A DNA stretch of 64,000 nt from a bacterium (GTDB lineage Bacteria > Vulcanimicrobiota > Vulcanimicrobiia > Vulcanimicrobiales > Vulcanimicrobiaceae): contig JAJZED010000007.1 in the NCBI GenBank assembly GCA_021805775.1, positions 1 to 64,000 of the forward strand. Direction: 5' to 3'. The position numbers and the translations under genes are program-made. Below are positions 27,716 through 36,728 of this stretch, one piece after another (positions within the stretch are counted from its first letter, which is position 1; each line of letters begins with the position of its first letter). The notes below the pieces were generated by a model. It was not told where the DNA came from and ran no database searches. It saw only the letters and a program-made list of their open reading frames with translations.

Positions 27716-28750
27716 CTATTGGAGTTGACGCAAGAAATCGGGTTCGCTCTCGATAAGGCGACGAATATCGTCGATCTCGTAGCGAGCGAGGGCGATGCGT
27801 TCGACGCCGACGCCGAACGCCCAACCGCTTACCTCCGCCGGGTCGTACCCGACTTCACGTAACACGTTGGGATGAACCATACCGGCGCCGCCGATCTCGA
27901 TCCACCCCGAGCCGCCGCACATGGAGCAGCTCTCGCCGCTGCCTTTGCATTTCGGACAGGTCGTGTCGACCTCGGCGCTCGGTTCGGTGAACGGAAAGAA
28001 CGACGGCCGGAAGCGGACGCGTTGGTCGGGGCCGAAGAGCGTGCGCGAGAGATGCGCGAGCGCTCCCTTGAGGTGCCCGAAGTTGATGCCTTCGGCGACG
28101 AGCAATCCCTCGACCTGATGGAATTGAAAGAGGTGGCGCGCGTCGACTGCATCGCGACGGTAGCAGCGCCCCGGCGCAAGAATCGCAACCGGCGGACGAT
28201 GCTGTTGCATCGTGCGGATCTGCATGGGCGAGGTGTGCGGGCGCAGCAACAGCTCGGGGGTGATGAAGAACGAGTCGAAGCCTTCGCGCGCCGGGTGATC
28301 GGCGGGGATATTGAGCGCATCGAAGGTGTAGTAACTCGGTTCGACCTCGGCGCCGAGTACGGTCGCAAAGCCGAGTCGTTCGAACGTCTCGGCGATCTCT
28401 TCGATTATGCGGCGCACCGGATGGATCGAGCCCAATGCGGCATCGGGTGCGGGGAAAGTGACGTCGACGCGGCGCTGGAGTTCTTCGTCGAGTGCGCCGC
28501 GCGCGATGCGCGCGCTCGCCGCATCGAGCACCATCTCCATCCGTGCGACGGCATCGTTGATGAGTTTCCCGGCATCGGGGCGCTCCGTCGGCGGAAGCGC
28601 GCCGATGCCGCGCCGCACGAGCGTTACTTCGCCGCTGCGTCCCAGAAAACGGACGCGGAGCTCTTCGAGCGCGGCGCTATCGTTCACCGCGTCGGCTGCA
28701 TCGCGTAGCCGCCGTGCTATCTCGTCGAGTTGTGGTTGGAGTGCGCTCAT
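27716..28750 (-). CDS. pheS: Phenylalanyl-tRNA synthetase alpha subunit
   Basis: 344 residues. N-terminal coiled-coil tRNA arm, then the class II core: HTSPMQIRTM (motif 1 region), GRCYRRDAVDARHLFQFHQ (motif 2), and motif 3 GWAFGVGVERIALARY. A Cys-rich knuckle CPKCKGSGESCSMCGGSGW precedes the GAGMVHPNVL strand. It charges tRNA-Phe. A terminator-like hairpin ends only about 30 nt before the start codon, suggesting attenuation. Confidence 0.97.
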   Translation of the reverse strand: MSALQPQLDEIARRLRDAADAVNDSAALEELRVRFLGRSGEVTLVRRGIGALPPTERPDAGKLINDAVARMEMVLDAASARIARGALDEELQRRVDVTFPAPDAALGSIHPVRRIIEEIAETFERLGFATVLGAEVEPSYYTFDALNIPADHPAREGFDSFFITPELLLRPHTSPMQIRTMQQHRPPVAILAPGRCYRRDAVDARHLFQFHQVEGLLVAEGINFGHLKGALAHLSRTLFGPDQRVRFRPSFFPFTEPSAEVDTTCPKCKGSGESCSMCGGSGWIEIGGAGMVHPNVLREVGYDPAEVSGWAFGVGVERIALARYEIDDIRRLIESEPDFLRQLQ

Positions 28751-28780
28751 CGCTCCCTATCGTTCACGGTATCGTCGGGC

Positions 28781-28819
28781 AAAAAAAAGGCACCCGGTCG
28801 TTTCATCATACCGGGCGCC
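28781..28819 (-). terminator. Terminator/attenuator before pheS
   Basis: On the minus strand a 10-bp GC-rich stem (GGCGCCCGGT pairing with ACCGGGTGCC, one wobble) closes an 11-nt loop and is followed by eight Ts. It separates the yqzL-like gene from pheS with no room for a normal promoter after it. Expression of pheST therefore needs read-through or a promoter overlapping the hairpin. No T-box core sequence is visible, and no antiterminator pairing was identified. Confidence 0.85.
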
Positions 28820-28848
28820 AAACGTTCTTTTCTAATGCTTTTCTGTCG

Positions 28849-28950
28849 TCAGCCGTGACTCGGAGTCGGATGTGTCTTTCGGTATGCGAGGTAGGCGCCA
28901 ATCGATCCGGTGTTGGCAAAGAGCTTCCAGAACAATTCGGAGGTAGCCAT
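28849..28950 (-). CDS. YqzL-like 33-residue protein
   Basis: A 33-codon frame, MATSELFWKLFANTGSIGAY then LAYRKTHPTPSHG. The F-W-K-L-F-x-x-T-G-x-(I)-x-x-Y-L pattern is that of the tiny YqzL family known from Firmicutes; function unknown. AAAGGAG lies about 12 nt upstream, a slightly long spacing. Its mRNA ends in the terminator before pheS. It could also act as a pheST leader ORF, although it is not a Phe-run peptide (two Phe). The 28951-29064 stretch upstream shows no other gene. Confidence 0.7.
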   Translation of the reverse strand: MATSELFWKLFANTGSIGAYLAYRKTHPTPSHG

Positions 28951-29064
28951 GAGGCGGTGAGTCTCCTTTACACGAAGCATTCCGACAAAAGACCCGTTAA
29001 ATGGGGCTCCCAGAGCATACCATGCGACTTTTCTCTGGGGAAGTCTTGACTTTTTGCTCCGAAA

Positions 29065-29871
29065 CTACTCTCTTGACAAGCCTCCCGGGAACCCCCGCCC
29101 TTCTCCTGCCGCCCCAAGTTCGTAGAGGGCGATCGCCCCAGCGACCCCGGCGTTGAGGCTCTCCGCCCGGCCCGGCATGGGGATCGCGGCGAGCTCGCGG
29201 CAGAGCGGGGCCCAGCGCCCCAGGCCATGTCGTTCGTTCCCGACGACGAGCAAGCGCGCTCCGTGGTGCGGAAGGCTCGCGATCGGCGCGCCTTCCGCGC
29301 TCAAGCCGATCGTGCGAGCCGGAAATTCGGCGAGCCGGGCCGCGAGCTCCGGGGGCGAGAGAGGCGCGATCGGGAGGCGGAAATGCGCCCCCATCGCCGC
29401 GCGCACGAGCTTGGGATGGTAGGGGTCGACGCCGAGATCGCCGAGGAGCGCTCCGGTAGCGCCGAAGGCCTCGGCGGCCCGGAGAAGCGTGCCCGCGTTC
29501 CCAGGGTCGTTGAGGTCGGCGAGCAGCAGCGCGAGGCCGTTGCGGGCGAGAATCGAGGCGGGTTCGCATTGCAGCATCGGCACGAGCGAGAAGATCCCCG
29601 GAGGGGTTTCGAGATCGGAGAGGCGTTGGGCGGAGCGCTCGTCGAGGAGCTTCAGCGGGATGCCCTCGGCGCGGGCTGTCGCGAGCTGCGGCTCGCGCGA
29701 AAAGGCCTCCTCGGTCGCGTAGATCGCCGCGATGGCGACCCCGCTGCGGCGCGCCTCCTCCAGGAGCGTCGGCCCTTCGACGAGATAGAGCCCGCGTTCG
29801 GCGCGCCCCTCGGGACGCGCGAGCGCTACCAGCGAGCGAAGCTCGGCGCTGTGGCGCCCGAGGATCTCCAC
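29065..29871 (-). CDS. SpoU/TrmH-family RNA 2'-O-methyltransferase
   Basis: 268 residues. An N-terminal substrate-binding domain (RGLYLVEGPTLLEEA) precedes a SPOUT knot with the three SpoU motifs: LNDPGNAGTLLRAAEAFGA, LLVVGNERHGL and IPMPGRAESLNAGVAGAIALYE. It methylates ribose 2'-OH in rRNA or tRNA; the exact target is unknown. A trmH-like gene next to pheST is the standard Firmicutes-like order. It overlaps nothing and follows the small membrane protein by 2 nt. Confidence 0.9.
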   Translation of the reverse strand: MEILGRHSAELRSLVALARPEGRAERGLYLVEGPTLLEEARRSGVAIAAIYATEEAFSREPQLATARAEGIPLKLLDERSAQRLSDLETPPGIFSLVPMLQCEPASILARNGLALLLADLNDPGNAGTLLRAAEAFGATGALLGDLGVDPYHPKLVRAAMGAHFRLPIAPLSPPELAARLAEFPARTIGLSAEGAPIASLPHHGARLLVVGNERHGLGRWAPLCRELAAIPMPGRAESLNAGVAGAIALYELGAAGEGRGFPGGLSRE

Positions 29872-29873
29872 GC

Positions 29874-30089
29874 CTAGCGTTTCGTCCGCAGCATTGCCCA
29901 GCGACGCGCCCCGACATAAGCGACTGCGGCGATCACGCCCGCGGCCGTATCGGCGACTTTATCGTTGAAGTGATGGGGAACGAGATAGATATTCAACAGC
30001 AGCAGCGCGATTGCGAAGACGACGAGGAAGCCGAGGAGCCAAGCGATCTCGACGCCGATCGAGGAGTTGTTCGGAGCATTCTTTTTCAC
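29874..30089 (-). CDS. Small membrane protein, unknown
   Basis: 71 residues with one strong hydrophobic helix (IAWLLGFLVVFAIALLLLNI) and a weaker second one (TAAGVIAAVAYVGA), ending in RRWAMLRTKR, so both ends are likely cytoplasmic. No family recognised. It is first in the trmH-yqzL-pheST direction and diverges from the NUDIX gene. Confidence 0.6.
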   Translation of the reverse strand: MKKNAPNNSSIGVEIAWLLGFLVVFAIALLLLNIYLVPHHFNDKVADTAAGVIAAVAYVGARRWAMLRTKR

Positions 30090-30131
30090 GATACTATCGA
30101 GAGTACGAGGCCCGCGCCGCCGATTCCGTTA

Positions 30132-30704
30132 ATGCTTGCCGATACGATGGGAAATGCTGGTGACGAAGGCGCGGGAGCGGCGCCGGTGGTTGAATCGAGC
30201 GCGGAGCGCTATCGCGGCCCGGTCTTTCGCGTGCGCACCGATCTGCTGCGTTATGCCGACGGGCATCGTTTCGCATGCGACGTCGTGGAGCACCCGGGCT
30301 CGGTCGCGGTTGCGGCGATGCTCGGCGAGCGCGCGTTGCTGCTGGTGCGGCAATATCGCCATCCGTTGCGCGCGACGATGTGGGAGATTCCGGCGGGAAA
30401 ATGCGAGGCGGGAGAGCTTCCGCTCGAAGGAGCAGCGCGCGAACTTGCAGAGGAGACGGGCTATCGTGCCGCCCGCTTCGAACTGCTCGCGAGCGTTGCG
30501 ATGACGCCGGGTTTCTGCGACGAGGTGCTGCACCTCGCGCTCGCGCGCGATCTCACGGCGGGCCTGCAGTCGCTTGACGAGGACGAACGCATCGACGTCC
30601 GTGCCGTGACGCTCGATGAGGGGATAGCGATGATCGCGCGCGGCGAGATCGCCGATGCGAAGACGGTACTCGCTTTCCTGTGGTTACAAAACGACGCTCG
30701 CTAA
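30132..30704 (+). CDS. NUDIX hydrolase, ADP-ribose pyrophosphatase-like
   Basis: About 190 residues from MLADTMGN; MGNAGDEG five codons later is an alternative start, and the longer upstream frame is antisense to the small membrane gene. The Nudix box is complete (G-x5-E-x7-REL-x-EE-x-GY; REL and EETGY visible, around residues 95-117). The N-terminal LLRYADGHRFACDVVEHPGSV resembles ADP-ribose pyrophosphatases. Cleaves nucleoside-diphosphate-linked substrates with Mg2+. Confidence 0.85.
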   Translation: MLADTMGNAGDEGAGAAPVVESSAERYRGPVFRVRTDLLRYADGHRFACDVVEHPGSVAVAAMLGERALLLVRQYRHPLRATMWEIPAGKCEAGELPLEGAARELAEETGYRAARFELLASVAMTPGFCDEVLHLALARDLTAGLQSLDEDERIDVRAVTLDEGIAMIARGEIADAKTVLAFLWLQNDAR

Positions 30705-30817
30705 TAAGCGAACGACTCAATATTTGCGGTGGTCCGTTAAACTGCGCGCCCGATATCTCGTTCGCGTCTAGTGTTGGTGGAACGATCGACAGATTTGGCC
30801 AATGATCTGAGCTCGTC

Positions 30818-31096
30818 ATGAATGATGTCGCTACGGAGGCATACGGAACCTCACTCGCAAAGCCGATCTTCGCTGCGGATCGAGAAGAGATAGACCGCCG
30901 TATAGGAACTCGAAAAGGAAACGTTGTCGGAACCCTCTACGCACTCTTTCGAACGTACGGGTACGGATCGTTCCCAGGCTATGGGAGCATCTTGCACGAC
31001 GTCGCGCAAGGAAATAACGGATTCCCTGCTGGTTCCGGCTACGATTGGGCTTCAGGTCTCGGCTCGGTAGACTTATGGGCACTGAGTGCCGTTTGA
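30818..31096 (+). pseudogene. C-terminal remnant of a sedolisin-like (S53) peptidase
   Basis: An in-frame TGA lies just upstream of the ATG. The frame holds GTSLAKPIFAA, matching the catalytic-serine GTS-x-x-x-P block of S53 peptidases, and later ILHDVAQGNNG...GSGYDWASGLGS, matching the calcium-binding C-terminal D-x-x-x-G-x-N and GYD-x-x-(T/S)GLG blocks. The N-terminal two thirds, with the Glu and Asp of the catalytic triad, are missing. Best read as a decayed fragment. Confidence 0.7.
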
Positions 31097-31106
31097 ATAG
31101 TAGGGA

Positions 31107-31328
31107 ATGACGATGAAAACAAATCTACTTCGCGCAGTTGCTGCTGCCTATTTCCTTGTCGCATCTGTTGTAGCGTGCGGTCGGCAGGGCGGTGTTGGAT
31201 ATACGCTTCCCCATATTGTACCGCCGACCCCGACGCCTTCTCCAACTCCGGTTGCTTCACCAATTGTAGGTCGCGGCAGACAGGCAGGCTTACCGACAAA
31301 GAGAGGTAGCCCCGGGAAACCGGGTTGA
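31107..31328 (+). CDS. Small predicted lipoprotein
   Basis: 73 residues. The signal segment (LLRAVAAAYFLVASVVAC) ends in a lipobox-like VVAC, followed by a Pro/Thr-rich stretch (PPTPTPSPTP) and a basic Gly-rich tail. MKTNLL at 31113 is an alternative start. Function unknown. It sits directly after the peptidase remnant in an accessory stretch. Confidence 0.55.
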   Translation: MTMKTNLLRAVAAAYFLVASVVACGRQGGVGYTLPHIVPPTPTPSPTPVASPIVGRGRQAGLPTKRGSPGKPG

Positions 31329-31494
31329 GCGATAAGTGGAGTCTTTGCTAACGGCGGGACGAATGCGCTTTGCGATCGGAGCAAGGAAACCGCCTATTCA
31401 AATGAACGCCGTTGCGCCACAGGTTGCAGGTCGGGGTAATGCGCAACAACAATGTCCGAGAAATGATCGCGCCTTGCGCAATGAGCATTCGCAA

Positions 31495-33042
31495 ATGCAA
31501 GTAAACAGGCTGGCGAATAGCAATCGTTACCTAATGGCGGTCGCGCTTGGCGTAACCGTCTGCCTTGCAGCATGCAGTGGGGCGGGGTTGCCGCAGGTGG
31601 CGCCGCCCCCTCCGTCGATTCCGGGAATCGGAGTGTTTGACGAAAGCGCGAAAGCGTGCACGGTTTCGTATGACGGCTTTGTTTGGTATAAAGTTCCATC
31701 GGGAAGCTTTTCTCCCATCGACGTTCGTCAGTCGACCTGCGGGGCGGGCGGCCTCGGCGATACTCCTAACGCCGTAATCCCGACCTGGGCGATACCGAGC
31801 GGACCGACAAAAGCGATTTTCGTCGCGACATCACTGCAGCAGGCGTATTCTTTGACCGGAATGCAGATGCTCGAGCATGATGCGTCGACGGCGCACGTGC
31901 CGATGACGTGGATGATCGGAAACAGCAGATATCTATCCAGCTCGGCGCTGTACAATGAGTACCACGCGCAAAACGGCGACGACGTGGAAACGGGTGAAAT
32001 CGGGGTGCCCATCTCCGCGATGCAATCCGCCTTTTCGTGGTACTCGCCGCACGTTTCTGTCGATGGAGCAGGGCACGAGCGAGATCCAGCTGTGGATATC
32101 GCCTCGGGATTCGGGGGCTTCTGGGGCATCACGTGGGACAGCCGCAACGTCGACGGAACGACTGACGAGGGTGCGCCGTGGGGTGAGTACTGCGCGGATC
32201 CATCGTCGTACAAGCGCCCAGATCCATCGGGCAACTGCTCGTTCATCGCTTACGAGTGGACGGCGCGCGATCTTACGCGCGCCTATCTCTCCGGCTTGGA
32301 CGCCTGGTTCTCAACGGATCCCGATGACATTTTACAACGAGCGGGCTTCGGCGTCGCCGCCGGCGCGCAGTACGAGCGCGAAATCATCGACGCATATGCC
32401 GCCGCGGGCGAAACGGCACCGTTCGTTGTCATGTCGCAGCAAGAGAGTGCGGACGAGGCGGCGGATCCGCATGACGACCAGTTGATGTCCGCGCTCTATG
32501 AAGAGGCGGTGAAGGATGGGATGAAGCTCGACACATTCGCAACGGTCAACGCAGACGCGCGTACCTTCGCTGCCGCGCCGCGGGCCATTGCCTTTCCGTA
32601 TATTCCGGGCGGCACGCTGGTGCCCTCGCCGGTGCTCGATGGAGGAACGCTCTATCCCGCCACGATCGACTACCACGACAGCACGGTTGGGATGACTTTT
32701 CTTGCCGGTCATACGACGCCGACCCGCGTCTTCGAGTATGCCGCGGATCCACAGTCGTTCTACAACGTTCCGCTAGTTGCGCTGCCCGCCTCGCAAACGC
32801 CTGTGCTCGTGAACGTCAGTATCACGAATGGTTCGATCGCGTTCGTCTTTCAGTCACCTGGTGCACTTCGCTACGGCGTCGCAATTTGGAGCGATCCCGC
32901 TGCGCTTGGAATTGCGGGGCCAAATGTCACGCCCGCAGGACGCGCGGGCACGGTTCTCACATTTGCCCTGCAACCGGGCCGTAACACGATTACCTTCGCG
33001 TGTCCCGGCTGTGTCGGCACGACCTTTCCGTACTCGAAATAA
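31495..33042 (+). CDS. Large predicted lipoprotein, unknown (weakly deacetylase-like)
   Basis: About 515 residues from MQVNRLAN, with MAVALGV at 31534 as an alternative start. The lipobox is in VCLAAC. The mature part is Trp/Tyr/Asp-rich, with MLEHDASTAHVPMTWMIGN and later GFWGITWDSRNVDG. The first stretch weakly recalls NodB-type polysaccharide deacetylases, but no metal triad can be assigned. C-terminal beta-rich stretch ending FACPGCVGTTFPYSK. It is followed after 13 bp by the barrel-like gene. Confidence 0.55.
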   Translation: MQVNRLANSNRYLMAVALGVTVCLAACSGAGLPQVAPPPPSIPGIGVFDESAKACTVSYDGFVWYKVPSGSFSPIDVRQSTCGAGGLGDTPNAVIPTWAIPSGPTKAIFVATSLQQAYSLTGMQMLEHDASTAHVPMTWMIGNSRYLSSSALYNEYHAQNGDDVETGEIGVPISAMQSAFSWYSPHVSVDGAGHERDPAVDIASGFGGFWGITWDSRNVDGTTDEGAPWGEYCADPSSYKRPDPSGNCSFIAYEWTARDLTRAYLSGLDAWFSTDPDDILQRAGFGVAAGAQYEREIIDAYAAAGETAPFVVMSQQESADEAADPHDDQLMSALYEEAVKDGMKLDTFATVNADARTFAAAPRAIAFPYIPGGTLVPSPVLDGGTLYPATIDYHDSTVGMTFLAGHTTPTRVFEYAADPQSFYNVPLVALPASQTPVLVNVSITNGSIAFVFQSPGALRYGVAIWSDPAALGIAGPNVTPAGRAGTVLTFALQPGRNTITFACPGCVGTTFPYSK

Positions 33043-33055
33043 GGAATCAGCGATC

Positions 33056-33832
33056 GTGAGAAGTTTCCTCGTTACCCTGGCCGTGCTCCTGGCATTCGCG
33101 CTGCAACCGGCGATCGCGCTGGCGACGCGAACGAGCACGATTTGCACGATCAATACTGGCCTCGACCCGGCGTGCCCGCTTACCGCCGCCGGAATATCGG
33201 CGTCCACGATCGTCCTTAACGGCAGCGCAACGCGTCATGAGAACGACGTCTTTGGATCGTTTGCGTGGCACGGAAATCAGCAGCTCACGCTCTCGTTACC
33301 AATTCACGACCATCTCGGCATCGCCGGTGTCGGAAACGCTTATGGTCTCGGTGATGCGATCGTCCGGTACACTAAAGCATTTGGGAAAGTCGGGCGTCTC
33401 ACACAGGTTGCCGGCGCATCGGTCGGCTTCGCTACCGGAGCTGCCGCTTTCTCCACGGGACGAACCCAACTCGCCCCAATGTATGCTCTTTCCTACGCAC
33501 TCGGCGACCGCATCGCACTGCTTGCGATCGCGAAATATCGCTTCGATGTCGGTGGAACGAAACTGCAGTTTGCGCCGCGCACGCAGGCGCTTACCTTCAC
33601 TCCGCGCGCAATTGTCGACCTTTCAAAAAGCGGACTCTACTTCGCGGCGGACATTTCGGGCGCAAGTGTCACCGGAGACGAGCGGTACCAGGCGTACCAG
33701 TCGGATGGAACGATTGGGATCGCTCGAAGACATTACGGCATCGCGCTGACGTACGGTGTTCCAATCGCTTACTTCACACGCCAAAACCTCTTCTACCATA
33801 CGCTGATCCTGCAGGCGACGTGGCGGCCCTAA
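33056..33832 (+). CDS. Predicted outer-membrane beta-barrel protein
   Basis: 258 residues. GTG start with AAGGA upstream gives a signal peptide (VRSFLVTLAVLLAFALQPAIALA). The remainder is alternating-hydrophobicity strands rich in Gly, Ala and Tyr (LSYALGDRIALLAIAKYRFDV, GIALTYGVPIAYF) and ends in an aromatic-rich ILQATWRP, as porin-like barrels do. Resembles the transporter type found with phenol-degradation-like OM proteins. Likely cotranscribed with the lipoprotein gene upstream. Confidence 0.6.
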   Translation: MRSFLVTLAVLLAFALQPAIALATRTSTICTINTGLDPACPLTAAGISASTIVLNGSATRHENDVFGSFAWHGNQQLTLSLPIHDHLGIAGVGNAYGLGDAIVRYTKAFGKVGRLTQVAGASVGFATGAAAFSTGRTQLAPMYALSYALGDRIALLAIAKYRFDVGGTKLQFAPRTQALTFTPRAIVDLSKSGLYFAADISGASVTGDERYQAYQSDGTIGIARRHYGIALTYGVPIAYFTRQNLFYHTLILQATWRP

Positions 33833-33912
33833 TGAGGAAGAGGAACGCTTGCGTGACGGATAAGGGGTAAGGACATGGCGCGCTTCAGAAAGCACGTCAC
33901 GACTCGCGGCTA

Positions 33913-34410
33913 TGAAGCCGGCTCGCTTTCGTGGAGAGTTTCTGTTGCATATTATGCGGCCCGAGCCTTTCGCCGCGCGAACTCTATAGGCGAGATATTT
34001 CGAAACGTCGTATGTCGGCGCCGCGAGTTGAACCATCCCTCGATGAAATCGAAGATTGCAAGCTCCGCCTCACGGTGGCTTTTGAATCGAATCGCGACGC
34101 GTCATTTGCATTCCAGCGTCGCGTTAAAACTCTCGCACATCGCATAATTGTTGCAATCGCCTAGCGATTCAATCGACGGCCGCACGTCGGCGCTCTCGCC
34201 GCGATTGGTGAACGTACGCGAGGTGTACCGCGATCTTTGGTTTGAGTGATGAAGGGCACCCGATGGCTTGCCTCGGTAGAGCGCCATGTCGAGCGCGTCG
34301 ACGAGCAGGTCAGCGCGCAGGTGCATCGCCATCGCCCAGCCGACTGCGCGCCGGTAGAACACGTTGAGAACGACCGCGAGAAACGCGAAGCCCGCCATCG
34401 CCGGCACGTT
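33913..34410 (-). mobile_element. Remnant of an IS3-family element
   Basis: The orfB-side terminus survives: from 33913 inward it reads TGAAGCCGGCTCGCTTTCGT, nearly identical to the terminus at 126-100 at the left edge of the window, so both belong to the same IS type. About 460 bp of orfB remain. The orfA end is missing, and the neighbouring oxidoreductase gene begins about 75 bp beyond. Confidence 0.8.
33952..34410 (-). pseudogene. IS3 transposase OrfB, C-terminal part with internal stop
   Basis: Reads FAFLAVVLNVFYRRAVGWAM, then HHSNQRSRYTS and GDCNNYAMCESFNATLECK, an in-frame TGA at 34102-34104, and continues in the same frame to EAELAIFDFIEGWFNSRRRH...SPIEF and a TAA at 33952. These are the rve-domain blocks around the second Asp (mutated, H-S-N instead of H-S-D) and the catalytic Glu of IS3 transposases. 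The N-terminal half is gone. Not functional. Confidence 0.85.
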
Positions 34411-34483
34411 GCCGGTGACGGCGCTGACGGCGGGGCATTTGCGCGGCAGGCAAAAAAGTCTAGGCATCAGAACTACGCGGCCC

Positions 34484-35800
34484 GTGCGTACCAAATCCGT
34501 CGCCGTAATCGGCGCGGGAATTGCGGGCCTTACCGCCGCCTACGAACTCGCGAAGAGCGGCGCCGATGTTACGGTGTTCGAGGCATCGGAGCGGGTCGGC
34601 GGAAGAATGAGTACGGATCGTTGCGACGGCTACCTCATCGATCGCGGGGCGCAGTTTCTCTCCGACGGATATGAGGTCATCGGGCGCTTGATCGCCGAGA
34701 CGGGGTTACAGCGCGAACTGCACGCGACGTCGTTGCTAGGCGGAACCGTTCGCGATGGCCGCATACGGCGCGTCAACCAACGAATGCCGACAAGCATCGT
34801 CGGCAGTGGACTGCTCGGCCCAATTGCGGCCCTACGCCTGGCAGCGGAGAGCCTCAAACTGCGTGCGCGCAGTGCCGGACTCTCGCTGAGCGACTATTCC
34901 GCGTGGCGCGCATTCGACGATTGCCCTGCGGAGGACTGGCTAAGAGCGCGCTTCGGTTCCGAGGTGCTCGAGTACGTGTTCGAACCGATGATCGCCGGCT
35001 TCTACTTCCAGGAACCGGAGCACGTCTCGGCTGCACTCGCGGCTTGGGTCTGGAACTACGCAATGCGCGGACACGGCAGTCTCGCGCTGAAAAACGGCAT
35101 CGGCAGCCTACCTGATGCCCTTGCATCGAAATTGAACGTGCGGCTTTCCTCACCGGTTCGCTCCGTCAGAGCCTCGGGCGAGGAGGGGGTGGAGATTTCG
35201 ATAGACGGCGGAACGATCGTAGCCGACGACGCGATTCTTGCAGTTCCAGCGCCGGCGGCGCGCTCCGCGTACGCCGCTCGAACGGACGCCGAGCGAAGGC
35301 TGCTTCAGACGCGTTACAGCTCGACGATCAACGCAGCGCTGATCTTTGACGACCGCCTTCCCGATCTGCCGGCGGCGCGCTCTATCTACGGCCTACTCGT
35401 TCCGCGGAGCGAACGACGCGCGATCGCGGGCATCGGCATAGAATCGCGCAAATGCGCTTCGTACGTTCCGCGCGGCGAACTTTTGAACGTGATGTTCGAC
35501 GGAATATCCGGAGAGCGTCTCATCGGGTCTTCGGACGAACAAATTATCGCTGAACTTTTCAGCGAGATCGAAATATATTTTCCCGGAATCGGAGGTGTTT
35601 CGCGCACCTATCTTCACCGCTGGCAGAACGCAGAGCCGTATTCGTATGTCGGCCGAAGTCGCGACGTTCGGGAGTATCGGCTGAGTGGATGCGCTTCGTC
35701 ACACGTACTACTGTGCGGTGATTACATGAGTACGCCGACAACCGAAGGCGCTGCGGAAAGCGGTGCCTGGGCTGCCGATGTAATTCGATCTCGCAACTAG
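34484..35800 (+). CDS. FAD-dependent amine-oxidase/protoporphyrinogen-oxidase-like protein
   Basis: About 438 residues from a GTG giving VRTKSVAVIGAG; the longer frame upstream overlaps the IS remnant. Rossmann FAD site VIGAGIAGLTAAYELAKSG with the ADP-ribose Glu in VFEAS, followed by RVGGRM. Other conserved parts: FEPMIAGFYF, a GGGSL-like GIGSLPDALA segment, and a C-terminal FAD site LCGDYMSTPTTEGAAESG. A HemY/UbiH-like or phytoene-desaturase-like oxidase; substrate uncertain. Confidence 0.75.
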   Translation: MRTKSVAVIGAGIAGLTAAYELAKSGADVTVFEASERVGGRMSTDRCDGYLIDRGAQFLSDGYEVIGRLIAETGLQRELHATSLLGGTVRDGRIRRVNQRMPTSIVGSGLLGPIAALRLAAESLKLRARSAGLSLSDYSAWRAFDDCPAEDWLRARFGSEVLEYVFEPMIAGFYFQEPEHVSAALAAWVWNYAMRGHGSLALKNGIGSLPDALASKLNVRLSSPVRSVRASGEEGVEISIDGGTIVADDAILAVPAPAARSAYAARTDAERRLLQTRYSSTINAALIFDDRLPDLPAARSIYGLLVPRSERRAIAGIGIESRKCASYVPRGELLNVMFDGISGERLIGSSDEQIIAELFSEIEIYFPGIGGVSRTYLHRWQNAEPYSYVGRSRDVREYRLSGCASSHVLLCGDYMSTPTTEGAAESGAWAADVIRSRN

Positions 35801-36050
35801 AAGCCTTTCGGTTAACGGCGCAGCGTGCGTTCGGGAAGATATTGAGACGAGCGAGAAGGACGTCAAGGCGGAGAGCCATCTCGACAAACGTGCCGATCGC
35901 TATAAGTAACTGTCGATCGAGAGCTCGTCATACCACGACATGAACGATCTCATCACTGAATGACATCGAAGGCAAAATGACCGGTGATGAAAAGTAGCTC
36001 GTTTTACGAACATTCAAAACCGAACGACAGCAAGTGGAGGATTGTATTGC

Positions 36051-36728
36051 ATGGCGACTAACCCGGCCGACGTTTTTTCGATTTCGTCGAAGGCATACGA
36101 TCGACAGGCATGGTTCGATGCAGGGTTGCTCTACGCGCTGTATGTCGGAGTAAACGTGGCCGGGAACATGGCGTACCGATTCCTCTCGGGGCACCCTTGG
36201 CTCGCGGTCGCGCAAAGCGTCGGGATTTTGCTATTTCTACTAGTGGTCGTTCTGATGCGGAGAGGTTACGGACACCCCGACTTTGCAGTCGGTGGTCTTG
36301 GCGATGCCTTGCATCGATTCCGGTGGCTGTGGGTGTTTGCGCTCTTAATCGCGCTCGTGGCGCCCCGCTTTCAGGGGCTCTTCCAGAACCATTCATTTCT
36401 GTGGTACCTGTGGCTCTTCGCGGGAGTCGTTTTGGCGCCGATAACCGAAGAGTTCGCGTTCCGGGGGGCGATTCAAACGTCACTCAACCGAACGTCGATT
36501 GGGAACAAGACGTTCATCGGCTTTCGGTTGGGTACGCTTATTTCCGCGATCTCGTTCTCGTGCGCGCATTTCGCCCTGCTCGCCGGAAATGTGGCGATGC
36601 CGCGCGTACTGTTCGAAGTACTGTCGGCACTTCCGCTCGCTCTTTTTGCCGGCTACGTTTACCAGCGTACAACGAACATTTGGTACGGTGTTCTAGTGCA
36701 TGCGTTGGGCAACCTAGGGGGAGCGTAA
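36051..36728 (+). CDS. CPBP-family intramembrane metalloprotease
   Basis: 225 residues, mostly membrane helices. The start is the ATG 10 nt after GGAGG; an in-frame TTG is too close to it. The three motifs of the Abi/CAAX family are present: EEFAFRG (E-E-x-x-x-R), FSCAHF (F-x-x-x-H) and HALGN near the end. These glutamic intramembrane proteases process prenylated or leader-bearing peptides, or serve in self-immunity. A 160-bp gap with no recognised gene follows, then a family lipoprotein. Confidence 0.85.
   Translation: MATNPADVFSISSKAYDRQAWFDAGLLYALYVGVNVAGNMAYRFLSGHPWLAVAQSVGILLFLLVVVLMRRGYGHPDFAVGGLGDALHRFRWLWVFALLIALVAPRFQGLFQNHSFLWYLWLFAGVVLAPITEEFAFRGAIQTSLNRTSIGNKTFIGFRLGTLISAISFSCAHFALLAGNVAMPRVLFEVLSALPLALFAGYVYQRTTNIWYGVLVHALGNLGGA

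Noticed and set aside
28751-29064. T-box riboswitch in the pheS leader
   Set aside because: The terminator is present but no T-box core sequence or specifier stem could be found.
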